From CAIZQW01 sp942493055 (GTDB lineage Bacteria > Verrucomicrobiota > Kiritimatiellia > RFP12 > UBA1067), in NCBI GenBank assembly GCA_942493055.1, contig OW818680.1, forward strand, positions 4,340,001 to 4,404,000: DNA of 64,000 nt, written 5' to 3'. The translations under genes and the position numbers were made by a program. The notes beneath the pieces are model-generated. The model was not told where the DNA came from. It saw only the letters and a program-made list of their open reading frames with translations, and did no database searches. Positions 26,374-34,881 of this stretch are shown in pieces. The stretch's first letter is position 1. Each line of letters opens with the position of its first letter.

Positions 26374-26427
26374 AGTGTATGAGGTACGGTCTTCTTTTAC
26401 AGTACCATATACACTCGCTGAAATCAA
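26374..26427 (-). promoter_or_regulatory. Promoter with overlapping inverted-repeat operator (FAD oxidoreductase)
   Basis: On the minus strand, TTGATT (26422-26427), 17 bases and TACTGT (26399-26404) form a plausible promoter. AGTGTATGAGGTAC (26374-26387) and GTACCATATACACT (26402-26415) are inverted at 12 of 14 positions and cover the -10 box and the likely start site. This arrangement suits a repressor; the regulator is unknown. Confidence 0.45.
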
Positions 26428-26486
26428 TCTTCCTGGAAACCCAACGCTTCTGTTGAAAAGTCTCTACAGTTTAATAATCGCTGCCG

Positions 26487-27206
26487 TTAGCGGGTGATCA
26501 CGGGACCGACGGGGACGCTCTGATCCTTGAGGTAGGCGATCTCCGCAATATCATTGTTCTTCATGCCCAGTGCCTTGAAGACTGCGCCTTGCGCCCCACC
26601 CAGGAACTCATGACTTTCCGGCCCGGTCTCGTAGCCCATGACCACCACCACGCGCTTTCCATGGGCGGTCATCAGGAACTTGGTGCCGGGCTTGGGCTTG
26701 CCTTTAGAGGACCAGAACATATTGGCGATCCATAGCTCCTCGGACACAGAGGGACGGGTGTTGCCCACGGACCCTTGTCCGGGGTTGCCGCCCTCCGCCG
26801 GCGTCCATTGCTTGACGTAGGTGTTGTCAAACAGCTCAGCGAAGGAAGCCAAGGGAAAGAACTTTTTGTATTCGAGCCATTCACGGTCAAGGTGCTGTTT
26901 GATTCCTTCATCTGAGCCGATCTTCCGTTTACCGATTGAGAAGTTGATCTTGGGGAACAGACGTGGCTTTTGAGTGTTCCCATCTGCAGGAAAGAGATCT
27001 ACAGTTGTGACCAGATGAGACTCCAGAACGAATTTTCCCGACGCCGGCAACTGGACAACGCGATTATTCAGCTTGGCTTCAAACGGAATCGTGGAGTAGT
27101 CATAGACGTCCTTGGCCACTCGTCCTGTTATGCAGCCAAGATTGAGCAGTGTCAGCGCTAATACGCCAATCCCCACAAGCTTGTGGAAAGCACATATTTT
27201 CTTCAT
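26487..27206 (-). CDS. Putative lipoprotein, unknown function
   Basis: A 239-residue protein starting at MKKICAFHKLVGIGVLALTL with a lipobox-like LLNLGC, so it is probably an outer- or inner-membrane lipoprotein with cysteine near residue 24. The upstream alternative start (27233) would add nine residues and overlap the next gene. The C-terminal half (VSEELWIANMFWSSKGKPKP, then GTKFLMTAHGKRVVVVMGYE and TGPESHEFLGG) may be a small beta-barrel domain. No family could be named with confidence. It lies 17 bases after a Gfo/Idh gene on the same strand and may be co-transcribed. Confidence 0.65.
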   Translation of the reverse strand: MKKICAFHKLVGIGVLALTLLNLGCITGRVAKDVYDYSTIPFEAKLNNRVVQLPASGKFVLESHLVTTVDLFPADGNTQKPRLFPKINFSIGKRKIGSDEGIKQHLDREWLEYKKFFPLASFAELFDNTYVKQWTPAEGGNPGQGSVGNTRPSVSEELWIANMFWSSKGKPKPGTKFLMTAHGKRVVVVMGYETGPESHEFLGGAQGAVFKALGMKNNDIAEIAYLKDQSVPVGPVITR

Positions 27207-27222
27207 AGCGTTTCTTTTCGTT

Positions 27223-28464
27223 TTACAGGACAAACTGAGGGATCTTCATCAGCTCCCCGTTTTTGAGCGCGGACTGGTGGGCCACGATACCGGCGACGGT
27301 CATGTTCAAGGCTTGGGCAACATCCACCCATGGCTTGCGATTGCGCAGGATGGCATCCACGAACTCGCTCATGAGGTAGCCGTGTGCTCCGCCATGTCCG
27401 CCGGCATCGACGCCGGGAGGCAGGGGCGGTTTCTGGGTGCTTACGGAAACGCGCTCGGTCTTCTGTCCGAAGACGCGCCCCATCTCGCCGCCAGCGGCTG
27501 GCATATCCCAGCACACGGCCATCCGCGACATGCCGCCTTCGCTGGTGCGGAAGAGCGCGATCTCGGAGCCGAAGGGGTTCTTGTAAACGTTGTTCTCGGC
27601 TTGTAAGTGAGGCACGATGCTGGGCATGCCCAGACACGAGACCTCGGTGAAGCTCTTGCCTGTGACGCCGATATAATAGGCGTTGGAGTGGGTCGGATAC
27701 CATTGCGGCGGCACTCCCTTGCGCCATCCTTCGGTATCCACGTTGTTTGTCTTCGGGTTGTAGCCCCCCAGAGGCGTATTGCAATAGTGGTAATATTCGC
27801 CTTCGGAGTAGATGATCTTGCCCATGCCTCCGGCCTGGTACCGCTGATGCCACGCATAGAGATCGGTATGGAAGTAAGAGGTTTCGAACATCATGTACTT
27901 CAGCCCGCTCTTCTTCACGGTATTGAAGAGCCGCTCCGCGTCTTCGAGCGACCCGAAGACCGCAGGCACAGCCGAGGCGACATGCTTGCCGCGCTCCAAT
28001 GCCAGGACAGCCAGCCGTGCGTGGCTGGGCGCATCTGTGGCGATAAATACAGCCTCGATCGAATCATCCTTCAGCATCTCCTCGCACGACGGATAGCTCT
28101 TCTCGCATCGGCAGACCTTCGCAAGTGCGGCGCATCGTTCAGGGTTCAGATCCGTGACCGCGACCACGCTCACATTCGGATGGTTCTGAAAATCAAAGGC
28201 AGCACCGAACTTACAGAATCCGTACCCTGCAATACCGACGCGCAGTTTTCGGTCTGAAAACGGCTGCCAGGCTGTTGCCGTGTTTGGACTAGCCTGGGTC
28301 TTTTCGAAGCCCGGGATGACCTTGCCGCTGGCATCCACGGGTTGCTGATTTGTTTCAGCGGCACTGCCAGATGCTGCCCGGCTCACGCCCCAGGTGGCGC
28401 CGGCAATGCCCATCAGTTCGACGAAATTTCTCCGCCTGATTCCCATCGGGTTCTTGCTGTTCAT
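27223..28464 (-). CDS. Gfo/Idh/MocA family oxidoreductase, Tat-type signal
   Basis: A 413-residue exported oxidoreductase-like protein. The N-terminus has RRRNFVELMGIAGATWGVSR as a Tat-type signal. The Rossmann core is KLRVGIAGYGFCKFGAAFDF near residue 72, followed by VSVVAVTDLNPERCAALAKV, EAVFIATDAPSHARLAVLAL and ERGKHVASAVPAV, where the usual EKP is VPAV. Catalytic identity is therefore uncertain. It is a distant paralogue of the protein at 7116-8471. Probable role: periplasmic sugar or sugar-derivative oxidation or reduction. Confidence 0.87.
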   Translation of the reverse strand: MNSKNPMGIRRRNFVELMGIAGATWGVSRAASGSAAETNQQPVDASGKVIPGFEKTQASPNTATAWQPFSDRKLRVGIAGYGFCKFGAAFDFQNHPNVSVVAVTDLNPERCAALAKVCRCEKSYPSCEEMLKDDSIEAVFIATDAPSHARLAVLALERGKHVASAVPAVFGSLEDAERLFNTVKKSGLKYMMFETSYFHTDLYAWHQRYQAGGMGKIIYSEGEYYHYCNTPLGGYNPKTNNVDTEGWRKGVPPQWYPTHSNAYYIGVTGKSFTEVSCLGMPSIVPHLQAENNVYKNPFGSEIALFRTSEGGMSRMAVCWDMPAAGGEMGRVFGQKTERVSVSTQKPPLPPGVDAGGHGGAHGYLMSEFVDAILRNRKPWVDVAQALNMTVAGIVAHQSALKNGELMKIPQFVL

Positions 28465-28507
28465 GGTGGCTCCTTTTTTTTACGATGATGTTTCGAGATG
28501 GAAAACG

Positions 28508-29755
28508 TTAGCGCAGAGCACGAGGCGGGAGGCCTTCGAGCACGGCAACCGCAGCGACACCGAGAGAAGGTGCACTCCCCTTGCCACTGGCGTTGATGTT
28601 GACGTTCAGCGCGTCACGCCATTTTTTGTTTTCGCCTAGCCATTGCAATCCCTGTGCAAAGTTGTCTGTCCAGGTCCCTGTATAACCGTTCTTCAACGTC
28701 TCGTCCGCGGCTTGGTCAAGACCACGTGTGAGGGCGTCGAGCAGCGTAGGCTGATACGGATGGCCGGGAGGCAAGGCGTGAGCGAGTTCGAGCAAGTCGC
28801 GCAGAAGGATGTTGTGATAGACAGCGCAGGCGTTGTGTGGGTCGAACCACCGGCCACCAGCCATCTGTCCGGGAAGAACGCCGGTCTCCGCTTTTTTCAG
28901 GGCGGCATCCAGGTAGGCGGCATCGCCTGTCGCACGGGCGAGGCGGGCGAGCAGACCGACGCTGAAGGCATTGTAGTTCCAGTTCAGGACGAGCGGCTGC
29001 TTCATGGCCCAGTCTCCGGCTTTGCGTGCGGCAGCCAGATAGCGATCATCCTGGGTGAGGTCCCAGGCGCTGAGCAAGGCGCGGCCGCACAGACTGTTGT
29101 CAAATTGCAGGCCGCCGTCCTTGAGGCTATGGACAATCCAGTCGTTCTCCACGATCTCGGGATGGTCTTTGATCATCTGTGCGGCAATGGTGCCGACCTT
29201 TCCGCGAGGCTTCAGCCCCGGGCCGACAGGAAAAGGGAAAACGCCGCTGGCGTGTTGCAGCTTGAGCAACCAGTTGGCGCCTTCGTGAACCTGCTGCATG
29301 ATCTTTGCACGATGTTCTGGAAAGAACGTGACGCTCCGGGCAAGCGCGTCAAGCGGGAAGGCTGCTTCGCGTAAGCCGGCCGTCATCACGCGCGGATCAC
29401 CGTCGGGATTTTTCGTCCAGGGAAAGTTTCGCTGTCCACGTTCCAGTTCCTTCAGCCAGGTGTCACGCACCGTTGCACCATCAAAGGGTGTTGTGACGAC
29501 AGGCGGGTAGTAGCGTGTGTCGGTTTCAGGTTTGCCGGCCCATGGACCGAGAGCTGAAGTCGCCTTTGTCGCTGCAGAGCGGACGGCCGCAGGATCCTGT
29601 ACGACTAAAGCCTTTGAAATCTCCTGGAGAAAAGGTTTCACGCGTTCAGCGACCTCATGCTGCAGATGCGAGTCCTGTTCAGCAGCATACAGGGACTTGG
29701 CAGCGAAAAGCAGAAGCGTGCTAGCAATAAAGTTGGAACGATAAAATGCTTTCAT
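28508..29755 (-). CDS. Secreted alpha/alpha-barrel-like protein
   Basis: A 415-residue exported protein with signal MKAFYRSNFIASTLLLFAAK ending near SLYAA. The body is almost all helical with repeating aromatic and W/Y-rich turns (GANWLLKLQHASGVFPFPVG, NDWIVHSLKDGGLQFDNSLC, KAGDWAMKQPLVLNWNYNAF), typical of six-hairpin glycosidase or lyase folds. No specific catalytic motif was recognised. It lies 43 bases upstream of the Gfo/Idh gene on the same strand, so it could be a polysaccharide lyase or glycosidase serving that oxidoreductase, but this is inference. Confidence 0.6.
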   Translation of the reverse strand: MKAFYRSNFIASTLLLFAAKSLYAAEQDSHLQHEVAERVKPFLQEISKALVVQDPAAVRSAATKATSALGPWAGKPETDTRYYPPVVTTPFDGATVRDTWLKELERGQRNFPWTKNPDGDPRVMTAGLREAAFPLDALARSVTFFPEHRAKIMQQVHEGANWLLKLQHASGVFPFPVGPGLKPRGKVGTIAAQMIKDHPEIVENDWIVHSLKDGGLQFDNSLCGRALLSAWDLTQDDRYLAAARKAGDWAMKQPLVLNWNYNAFSVGLLARLARATGDAAYLDAALKKAETGVLPGQMAGGRWFDPHNACAVYHNILLRDLLELAHALPPGHPYQPTLLDALTRGLDQAADETLKNGYTGTWTDNFAQGLQWLGENKKWRDALNVNINASGKGSAPSLGVAAVAVLEGLPPRALR

Positions 29756-29796
29756 ATCCAGGTTTCAATTTTTGAGTTTTACGTTTTAAATCCCCA

Positions 29797-30783
29797 TCAA
29801 TCCAAGGGAACATCATCCTCGCCTTTAATCACGCGGAGTTGCTCTTCGAGTTCGGTGAGTTCCTTTGACCAGAAGGGGTGGGAGCCCCAGCCGGGGTGAT
29901 GATGGAGGAAGGAGACGTCCTTTGCCTGCTGAGCGCACCAGGCCAGATAGTAGGTCATTCGCATGGCCCGCAAGGGTTCGATCAGCGCGAGGGTGCGACG
30001 ATCAAACGAGCGGAAGGTCTCGTATCCCTCGAGCAGTTGCTCCATCTCCTCGCGGGCATCCTCCAGGCGGCCGGGCAAAAGCATCCAGAGGTCCTGCACA
30101 GGCGGCCCGTTCATCATATCGTCGAAGTCGATCAGGAAGACGCCGGTGTCCGGACGCTCCAGCACATTGGTATGCTGGCAGTCGCCATGCAGCCGAAGGG
30201 TTTCGACGCCTTTGAAGAGCGGTTCGATGGCCTCCAGTAAGTCTGTGCCGAAGCGCTCCAGCCGCTTCGCTTCACGGGCATCCAGAAAATCATGGGTGAG
30301 CAGGTAGTTGAGGTCCGCAGCTGTGGTGACGGACGGAAGAAAGGTCAGGCGTGCAGCGGCCTTGGTCCGCTCGCCGACACAGTGGACGCGTGCGAGCAGC
30401 GAACCCAGACGGCCCCACAGGGCATTGCCGGGATCAGCGGGTTCAATGGGGCGTCCGCCGCGCCGGGGAAAGAGCGCAAAGGCGATGCCGTCGACATCGC
30501 CGAGCGTCCCGCCATTAACGAAGGCCAGTGGCGCGATGACGGGTATCTCATCAGCAGCGCAGGCCTGCACAAAGGCATGCTCATCCAGCAGCGCCTCACG
30601 GCTCCAGCGTCCTGGACGGTAAAATTTGGCGACGAGATGCTCGCCAGACTCCAGCGCGATCTCATAGACCCGGTTGATGTAGCTGGGCAGGGGCCTTATG
30701 ACGCCAGTGCAGCGTTGCCGCACAGCGTCCTCGACCGCGTCCAGGACCCGGTCAGGTGTCAGTGATGAAAAGTCAATATTCAT
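29797..30783 (-). CDS. srkA: Stress response kinase SrkA-like (YihE)
   Basis: A 328-residue kinase of the APH/choline-kinase fold. Landmarks are the N-terminal phosphate region PSYINRVYEIALESGEHLV, the ATP lysine in AKFYRPGRWS, the catalytic loop RLHGDCQHTNVL and the metal-binding LIDFDDMMNGPPVQDLWML. YihE/SrkA phosphorylates Ser/Thr targets and counters stress-induced death in E. coli. The match of RPGRW and LHGDCQ/FDDM is close. It stands alone, so its regulation here is not evident. Confidence 0.92.
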   Translation of the reverse strand: MNIDFSSLTPDRVLDAVEDAVRQRCTGVIRPLPSYINRVYEIALESGEHLVAKFYRPGRWSREALLDEHAFVQACAADEIPVIAPLAFVNGGTLGDVDGIAFALFPRRGGRPIEPADPGNALWGRLGSLLARVHCVGERTKAAARLTFLPSVTTAADLNYLLTHDFLDAREAKRLERFGTDLLEAIEPLFKGVETLRLHGDCQHTNVLERPDTGVFLIDFDDMMNGPPVQDLWMLLPGRLEDAREEMEQLLEGYETFRSFDRRTLALIEPLRAMRMTYYLAWCAQQAKDVSFLHHHPGWGSHPFWSKELTELEEQLRVIKGEDDVPLD

Positions 30784-30856
30784 GCGTGTAAAGCCTCAGC
30801 CTCTCCCTTGAGGATGGCAAAAGGAGTGGTGCTGAGGATGGTTGTTGGGTGTTTTC

Positions 30857-31267
30857 TCATGTTCGAATACCTATCAATTTCAAAGCAAAGTCATGAAATT
30901 TGGAAAAACTTTTATCGTCCTCTACTGTAAAAATCAACTGATAGCCTTCAGTGAATTTTTTTGCATGCTCAAGATCGTCTTTAAAAATGTCCATTTCTCT
31001 ATCTGATTTAAATTGGTTTATCTCTTCTTCCCTGATGGCCATTGATATTTTTATGGATTCTACCAATGGAATAACATAAAACAAGGCTTTCTTGGGTGAC
31101 GATACTTTTTCCATCCAGCCACTGCCTTTTGAATAATTCCATTCATGTTTGAATGTGGCAGTCATTTGGCAAATGGCATTATAATGCTTAAAAGTCTCTT
31201 TTAGGACTTCTTTTAAGGAATCTTTTGTGGGCTTTATTTTTTCGTCTAAAAATGGTCTGTTTTTCAC
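30857..31267 (-). CDS. DUF3788 family protein
   Basis: A 136-residue cytosolic protein of the DUF3788 type: PTKDSLKEVLKETFKHYNAI near the start, then EWNYSKGSGWMEKV, followed by the KALFYVIPLVESI strand. No function is known for the family. The gene is strikingly AT-rich compared with srkA next to it. A strong-looking promoter at 31334-31362 is almost identical to the one upstream of the DUF2293 gene. Confidence 0.75.
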   Translation of the reverse strand: MKNRPFLDEKIKPTKDSLKEVLKETFKHYNAICQMTATFKHEWNYSKGSGWMEKVSSPKKALFYVIPLVESIKISMAIREEEINQFKSDREMDIFKDDLEHAKKFTEGYQLIFTVEDDKSFSKFHDFALKLIGIRT

Positions 31268-31333
31268 GTTTTATCCCTTCTGTTTTGCGCGAAGTGCCCA
31301 CCCAACGATTAGCGTGTTATGCAATGATCGGCA

Positions 31334-31362
31334 AGTATAGGATGGTTCGGAATGAAGCGCAA
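31334..31362 (-). promoter_or_regulatory. Sigma70-type promoter of the DUF3788 gene
   Basis: On the minus strand, TTGCGC (31357-31362), 17 bases, TATACT (31334-31339), about 65 bases before the start codon. The surrounding 37 bases are nearly identical to those at 32280-32316, which supports real function in both. Confidence 0.65.
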
Positions 31363-31390
31363 GCGGAATAAACAAAGGTATAACTTGTTT

Positions 31391-31544
31391 CACACAGAGA
31401 CACAGAGAACACAGAGTTTCTAACCTAGAAAAAGCAGTGGTTATTAACCACAGAGAACACAAAGATCGCAAAGAAGGAAAAAAAGAAACAGAGTGCTGTA
31501 ATTGAGATGTTTTCTCTGCGTTCCTTGCGTTCTTTGCGGTTATA
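31391..31544. repeat. ACACAGAG/CGCAAAGAA short-repeat arrays, inverted pair
   Basis: A direct array CACAGAGACACAGAGAACAC is at 31393-31412. A second unit, TTAACCACAGAGAACACAAA onward, at 31444-31476 is mirrored by TTTTCTCTGCGTTCCTTGCG onward at 31510-31544. The last two can fold into a long imperfect hairpin. This fills most of the 293-base gap 31268-31560, with the DUF3788 promoter at its left edge. Confidence 0.8.
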
Positions 31545-31560
31545 ACAAATCAAAGCTTAG

Positions 31561-32244
31561 TCAATCAGTCCCCTGTTCCCAGAGCTTCAGGGTTTCCGTG
31601 ACGGTGTCACGTACCTTCGAGCGTGCAGCACTTCTTTCGACCATGCTTGAGAGCAGCTCATCATAGTTTGTTTCCTGATGTCGAATATGGGCGGCCACGG
31701 CAAGCCGGACCGCTTTGCTATCAAAGTTCTTGGCTGCTTCACAGCGGCCGACACGGCCACTGTATTTCCGGCAGGCGTGCTCAGCAATGAGCGTCTCCCT
31801 TCCTTTCGGACAGTTGGGATACATCTCGCGAACATGCGCGGCGAAGCGCCTGATATACTCATCGTCGAGTTCAGCGCGGCGCAGAAGCGCCTGGCCCCGT
31901 CGCATCTCCCGTTGCGTCGTGTCGGCTTCACATTCCCGCTCAGCGCGTTCGAGGGCCTCGTTTTCCACAAGGAGTCCCTGTCGTTCATAGCGTTTACGGG
32001 CGCGACTCCATTTCAGCACCACGGCAGAAAGGCCTGAATATTTTCCTGAACGCCGTGTGAGAGCGGTGTCGCCTGCAGGCAAGAACACAAGATGGTCCAT
32101 ATCCGCGCACGTCAGGCAGGTTGCGCCCTTTTCCCCCTTGAGGACAATCCACGCATGAGCACCCAGATCTTCTCCGCACTCATCACAGGTGGACTCTCGG
32201 CTGGAAATGAAAACTTTGAGTTGGCAGTCGTCTGATTTCTTCAT
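31561..32244 (-). CDS. DUF2293 domain protein with zinc-ribbon-like cysteines
   Basis: A 227-residue protein. The N-terminus has two CxxC pairs (STCDECGED and ATCLTCADM) likely to hold zinc. The C-terminal half carries the DUF2293 signature VREMYPNCPKGRETLIAEHA followed by CRKYSGRVGRCEAA. The domain is of unknown function; its basic, helical character could suit nucleic-acid binding. It has a clear promoter at 32283-32311 and shares that promoter sequence with the DUF3788 gene downstream. Confidence 0.85.
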   Translation of the reverse strand: MKKSDDCQLKVFISSRESTCDECGEDLGAHAWIVLKGEKGATCLTCADMDHLVFLPAGDTALTRRSGKYSGLSAVVLKWSRARKRYERQGLLVENEALERAERECEADTTQREMRRGQALLRRAELDDEYIRRFAAHVREMYPNCPKGRETLIAEHACRKYSGRVGRCEAAKNFDSKAVRLAVAAHIRHQETNYDELLSSMVERSAARSKVRDTVTETLKLWEQGTD

Positions 32245-32282
32245 CTGATTTCCAAGGATTTTGTTTTATTCAGCATGCGGCA

Positions 32283-32311
32283 AGTATAGGACGGTTCAAA
32301 ATGAAGCGCAA
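32283..32311 (-). promoter_or_regulatory. Sigma70-type promoter of the DUF2293 gene
   Basis: On the minus strand, TTGCGC (32306-32311), 17 bases, TATACT (32283-32288), with the start codon about 30 bases past the expected transcription start. It is a near-duplicate of 31334-31362. Confidence 0.65.
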
Positions 32312-32400
32312 GCGAGAATTTGGTGGGCGCATCCCCGGCGCATCCCCGATTCATTGACTAGCCCAAGGCGACCAAGCGGAGAACAAGCAGAGCGTGTTCT

Positions 32401-32510
32401 CTTTGGAGTGCGTGCGGCAAGCGGTATTCCGCGCGACGCCGCTTTTACGAAGCCAAGAAAAGCGGTGCCGCGCGTGCCTGAAGGCTTTGCTTGTCACCGC
32501 ACTCCAAAAG
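32401..32510. repeat. GGAGTGCG palindromic repeat, full copy
   Basis: CTTTGGAGTGCG (32401-32412) is inverted at 32498-32510 (CGCACTCCAAAAG). Inside, CGCGCGACGCCGCTTTT pairs with AAAAGCGGTGCCGCGCG. A 40-base core is shared with 22676-22718. It lies in the 555-base gap 32245-32799, which also holds a promoter on each strand and a short inverted array. Confidence 0.85.
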
Positions 32511-32662
32511 ATCTTAGCATTTACATGTTTTTTGTTTTTTGTGGATTTTGTGGTACCAACACCCGAAATTACAGTTGCCTATTTCCAAGCTTTCATAATC
32601 AAGTCAAAGAATCAGGGATGCGCCCGATTTCGGCACGATTTCGACTCAATCCTTTCTTGGAA

Positions 32663-32692
32663 TTGATTGTGGCAGGGACGATGTGGTATAGT
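32663..32692 (+). promoter_or_regulatory. Putative promoter of the GH78-like gene
   Basis: TTGATT (32663-32668), 18 bases, TATAGT (32687-32692). It is the best match in the gap before the gene starting at 32800. Confidence 0.4.
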
Positions 32693-32707
32693 TGCAATTA
32701 CTTAATT

Positions 32708-32767
32708 GAGAGTTAAACGTTGAGAGTTTGATAGTCTGTGGAACTCTTAACGCCAAACTCTTAACGC
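32708..32767. repeat. AGAGTTAAACGTTGAGAGTT inverted short-repeat array
   Basis: GAGAGTTAAACGTTGAGAG (32708-32726) is followed after a short loop by AACTCTTAACGCCAAACTCT (32742-32761) and TAACGC. Direct units on the left and inverted units on the right could form a hairpin in the leader of the GH78-like mRNA. Confidence 0.7.
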
Positions 32768-32799
32768 TTAAGTGAGCTACAGAAGAAAGGGTCGGTTTT

Positions 32800-34524
32800 A
32801 TGAGTAAGCGTATGGTAGGCGGGTTGTTGTTGAGTGGGATGATGATGACGGTCTGTTTAGCAGAGCGTGTTGATCCGCGGACGCGGACGTATCTGTTGCC
32901 GACGCGGGTGTTGTGGACCTCGGGTGCGCAGGAGCAGGCCACGGTCGGTGATGCGACGATTTTACTGAAACCGAAACTGGGACAGGTTCCGGAAGGCCGT
33001 TTTTTGAACGGCAGTGGCTGCCGCATGGAGAACAAGGGAGCGCCAGCTTCGATTGTAGTGGACTTTGGCCGTGAACTGCATGGCGGAGTGAAGCTGATGT
33101 CCGGCGGTCCGAGCGGTAAGGGCGTGAAGGTGCGTATCCGCTTCGGTGAATCCGCGGCTGAGGCGATGGCTGAATTTGGCGAGCGCGGTGCGTGCAACGA
33201 CCATGCCATCCGTGACAGCGTCATTGATCTGCCCTGGCTGGGCACGCGTGAGGCCGGGGAGACAGGCTTCCGTTTTGTGCGCATCGACCTGGTCTCCAAA
33301 GGCGTGCTCAGCCTGGAATCAATCGAGGCTGTTTCGATCATGCGTCCGATGGCGCAGCTCGGCTCCTTCAAGTCAAGTGACGAGCGGCTGAACAACGTGT
33401 GGGGAACTGCGGCGCGGACTCTGCACCTCTGCACGCAGGATTTTATCTGGGATGGCATCAAGCGCGACAGGCTCGTCTGGATGGGCGACATGCATCCGGA
33501 ACTCATGACCTTAATGGCGGTCTTCGGTCCGCAGGAAGTGCTGCCCAAGTCGCTGAATTACATGAAGGCCACGACCCCCGCAAACGCGTGGATGAATGGC
33601 ATGCCCTCCTATACGCTCTGGTGGGTCCGTTGCCAGTACGACTGGTATTTCTATACAGGCGATGTCGCCTACCTCAAAGAGCAGCAGGGTTATCTGAAAG
33701 CGGTCTTTGATAATTTGGTCAAGCACATTGATAAAGAGGGCAAATGCGCGACCCCCAGCGGATTCCTGGACTGGCCGACACAACACAACGGGCCTGCGGT
33801 TAAGGCAGGTATGCAGGCGCTGATGGTGGAGGCCTTTGCCTGCGGCGAAAAGATGGCGGAGGTGTTTAACGACAGCGCGATGCGCCAAATCTGCAAAGAG
33901 GCGCTTGCGCGCTTGCGCTCAATCAAGCCTGACCCTGCAGCGAGCAAACAGGCTGCGGCTTTATTGGCGCTCTCCGGTTTGCGTGACCCCAAGGAGATGA
34001 TGAGCGACGTGCTGGGCAAGAACGGTGTAGAGGGCGTCTCGACCTTTTATGGGTACTACATGCTCGAAGCTATGTCCAAGGCAGGGGAGCATCAGATGGC
34101 CATCAATACGGTCCGCGATTACTGGGGCGCGATGCTGGATATGGGCGCGACCAGCTTCTGGGAAGATTTCAATGTGAACTGGACCAATAACGCCTTCCGC
34201 ATCGACGAGATGCCTGTGGCCGGCAAGAAGGACATCCATGGCGACTATGGCGAGTTCTGCTACAAGGGCTTCCGTCACAGCCTCTGCCATGGCTGGTCAT
34301 CAGGTCCTGCGCCCTTCCTGATTCATCACGTGCTGGGCATCCAGCCTGTTGAGGCAGGTTGCAAGATGATTCGCGTCAAGCCCAACCTGGGCGATCTGAC
34401 CTTTGCCGAAGGGTCTTATCCGACGCCGCTGGGCGTGGTGCGCGTGCGCCACGAACGCAGGCCGGACGGGACAGTCACCTCCGACATTAAGGCTCCTGAC
34501 GGGATCAAGGTGGTGCGGGAATAG
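32800..34524 (+). CDS. Secreted alpha-L-rhamnosidase-like (GH78 family) protein
   Basis: A 574-residue exported protein with a signal peptide (VGGLLLSGMMMTVCLAER). The central block IWDGIKRDRLVWMGDMHPEL matches the GH78 catalytic-barrel signature, where the D..KR.R..W.GD acids act in inverting hydrolysis. Downstream, WWVRCQYDWYFYTGD, ATSFWEDFNVNW and LCHGWSSGPAPFLIHHVLGI are typical of six-hairpin GH78 barrels. The N-terminal beta-sandwich (VVDFGRELHGGVKLMSGGP) is kept but the protein is shorter than many GH78 enzymes. Rhamnose-containing polymers are the likely target. AAAGGGTCGG precedes the ATG. Confidence 0.85.
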   Translation: MSKRMVGGLLLSGMMMTVCLAERVDPRTRTYLLPTRVLWTSGAQEQATVGDATILLKPKLGQVPEGRFLNGSGCRMENKGAPASIVVDFGRELHGGVKLMSGGPSGKGVKVRIRFGESAAEAMAEFGERGACNDHAIRDSVIDLPWLGTREAGETGFRFVRIDLVSKGVLSLESIEAVSIMRPMAQLGSFKSSDERLNNVWGTAARTLHLCTQDFIWDGIKRDRLVWMGDMHPELMTLMAVFGPQEVLPKSLNYMKATTPANAWMNGMPSYTLWWVRCQYDWYFYTGDVAYLKEQQGYLKAVFDNLVKHIDKEGKCATPSGFLDWPTQHNGPAVKAGMQALMVEAFACGEKMAEVFNDSAMRQICKEALARLRSIKPDPAASKQAAALLALSGLRDPKEMMSDVLGKNGVEGVSTFYGYYMLEAMSKAGEHQMAINTVRDYWGAMLDMGATSFWEDFNVNWTNNAFRIDEMPVAGKKDIHGDYGEFCYKGFRHSLCHGWSSGPAPFLIHHVLGIQPVEAGCKMIRVKPNLGDLTFAEGSYPTPLGVVRVRHERRPDGTVTSDIKAPDGIKVVRE

Positions 34525-34558
34525 GGACACGAGTGACAATAGTGACGCGAGGGACATA
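34523..34558. repeat. 9-bp repeat array AGTGACNNN
   Basis: Four units in phase: AGGGACACG, AGTGACAAT, AGTGACGCG, AGGGACATA. The array begins within the TAG stop codon (34522-34524) of the GH78-like gene. Confidence 0.8.
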
Positions 34559-34590
34559 AACGCCAAGCAGAGAAAGTCCCTGCTGTCGCT

Positions 34591-34881
34591 TTAGTCCCTT
34601 TTCCGCCACCGATCCCATGACTCCATGGCTTTCTCCAGGGCTGCGGCGATCAGTAGCACTGGCACGCACGCCACGAACAGACCATAAAGCAAGATATACA
34701 CGACCCCGCCGAGTAGCTGGAGATAATTGAACGTCGCTGTACCCGACAGAAAGGAGGTATAGCGTCTGAACCCCAGCAGGTGTGCCGCAAGGAACAAAGC
34801 GCACAGCGTAACAGCCCGGAGCGCGAATGCATGAGCGAGGCTTCGCTGACAACAGGGTTGCTCTTGTTCCTTGATCGTCAT
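34591..34881 (-). CDS. Small membrane protein, two transmembrane segments
   Basis: A 96-residue protein starting at MTIKEQEQPCCQRSLAHAFA with hydrophobic stretches at about 22-38 and 52-80 and a basic, tryptophan-containing tail. Its ATG overlaps the stop of the preceding linalool-dehydratase-like gene by four bases, so translation is coupled. No family was recognised. A longer upstream frame exists but lies within the preceding gene. Possibly a membrane partner of the anchored enzyme encoded before it. Confidence 0.55.
   Translation of the reverse strand: MTIKEQEQPCCQRSLAHAFALRAVTLCALFLAAHLLGFRRYTSFLSGTATFNYLQLLGGVVYILLYGLFVACVPVLLIAAALEKAMESWDRWRKRD

Noticed and set aside
31391..31544. CRISPR array
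   Set aside because: The repeat units are 7-10 bases, imperfect, without spacers of even length, and no cas gene is in the window.
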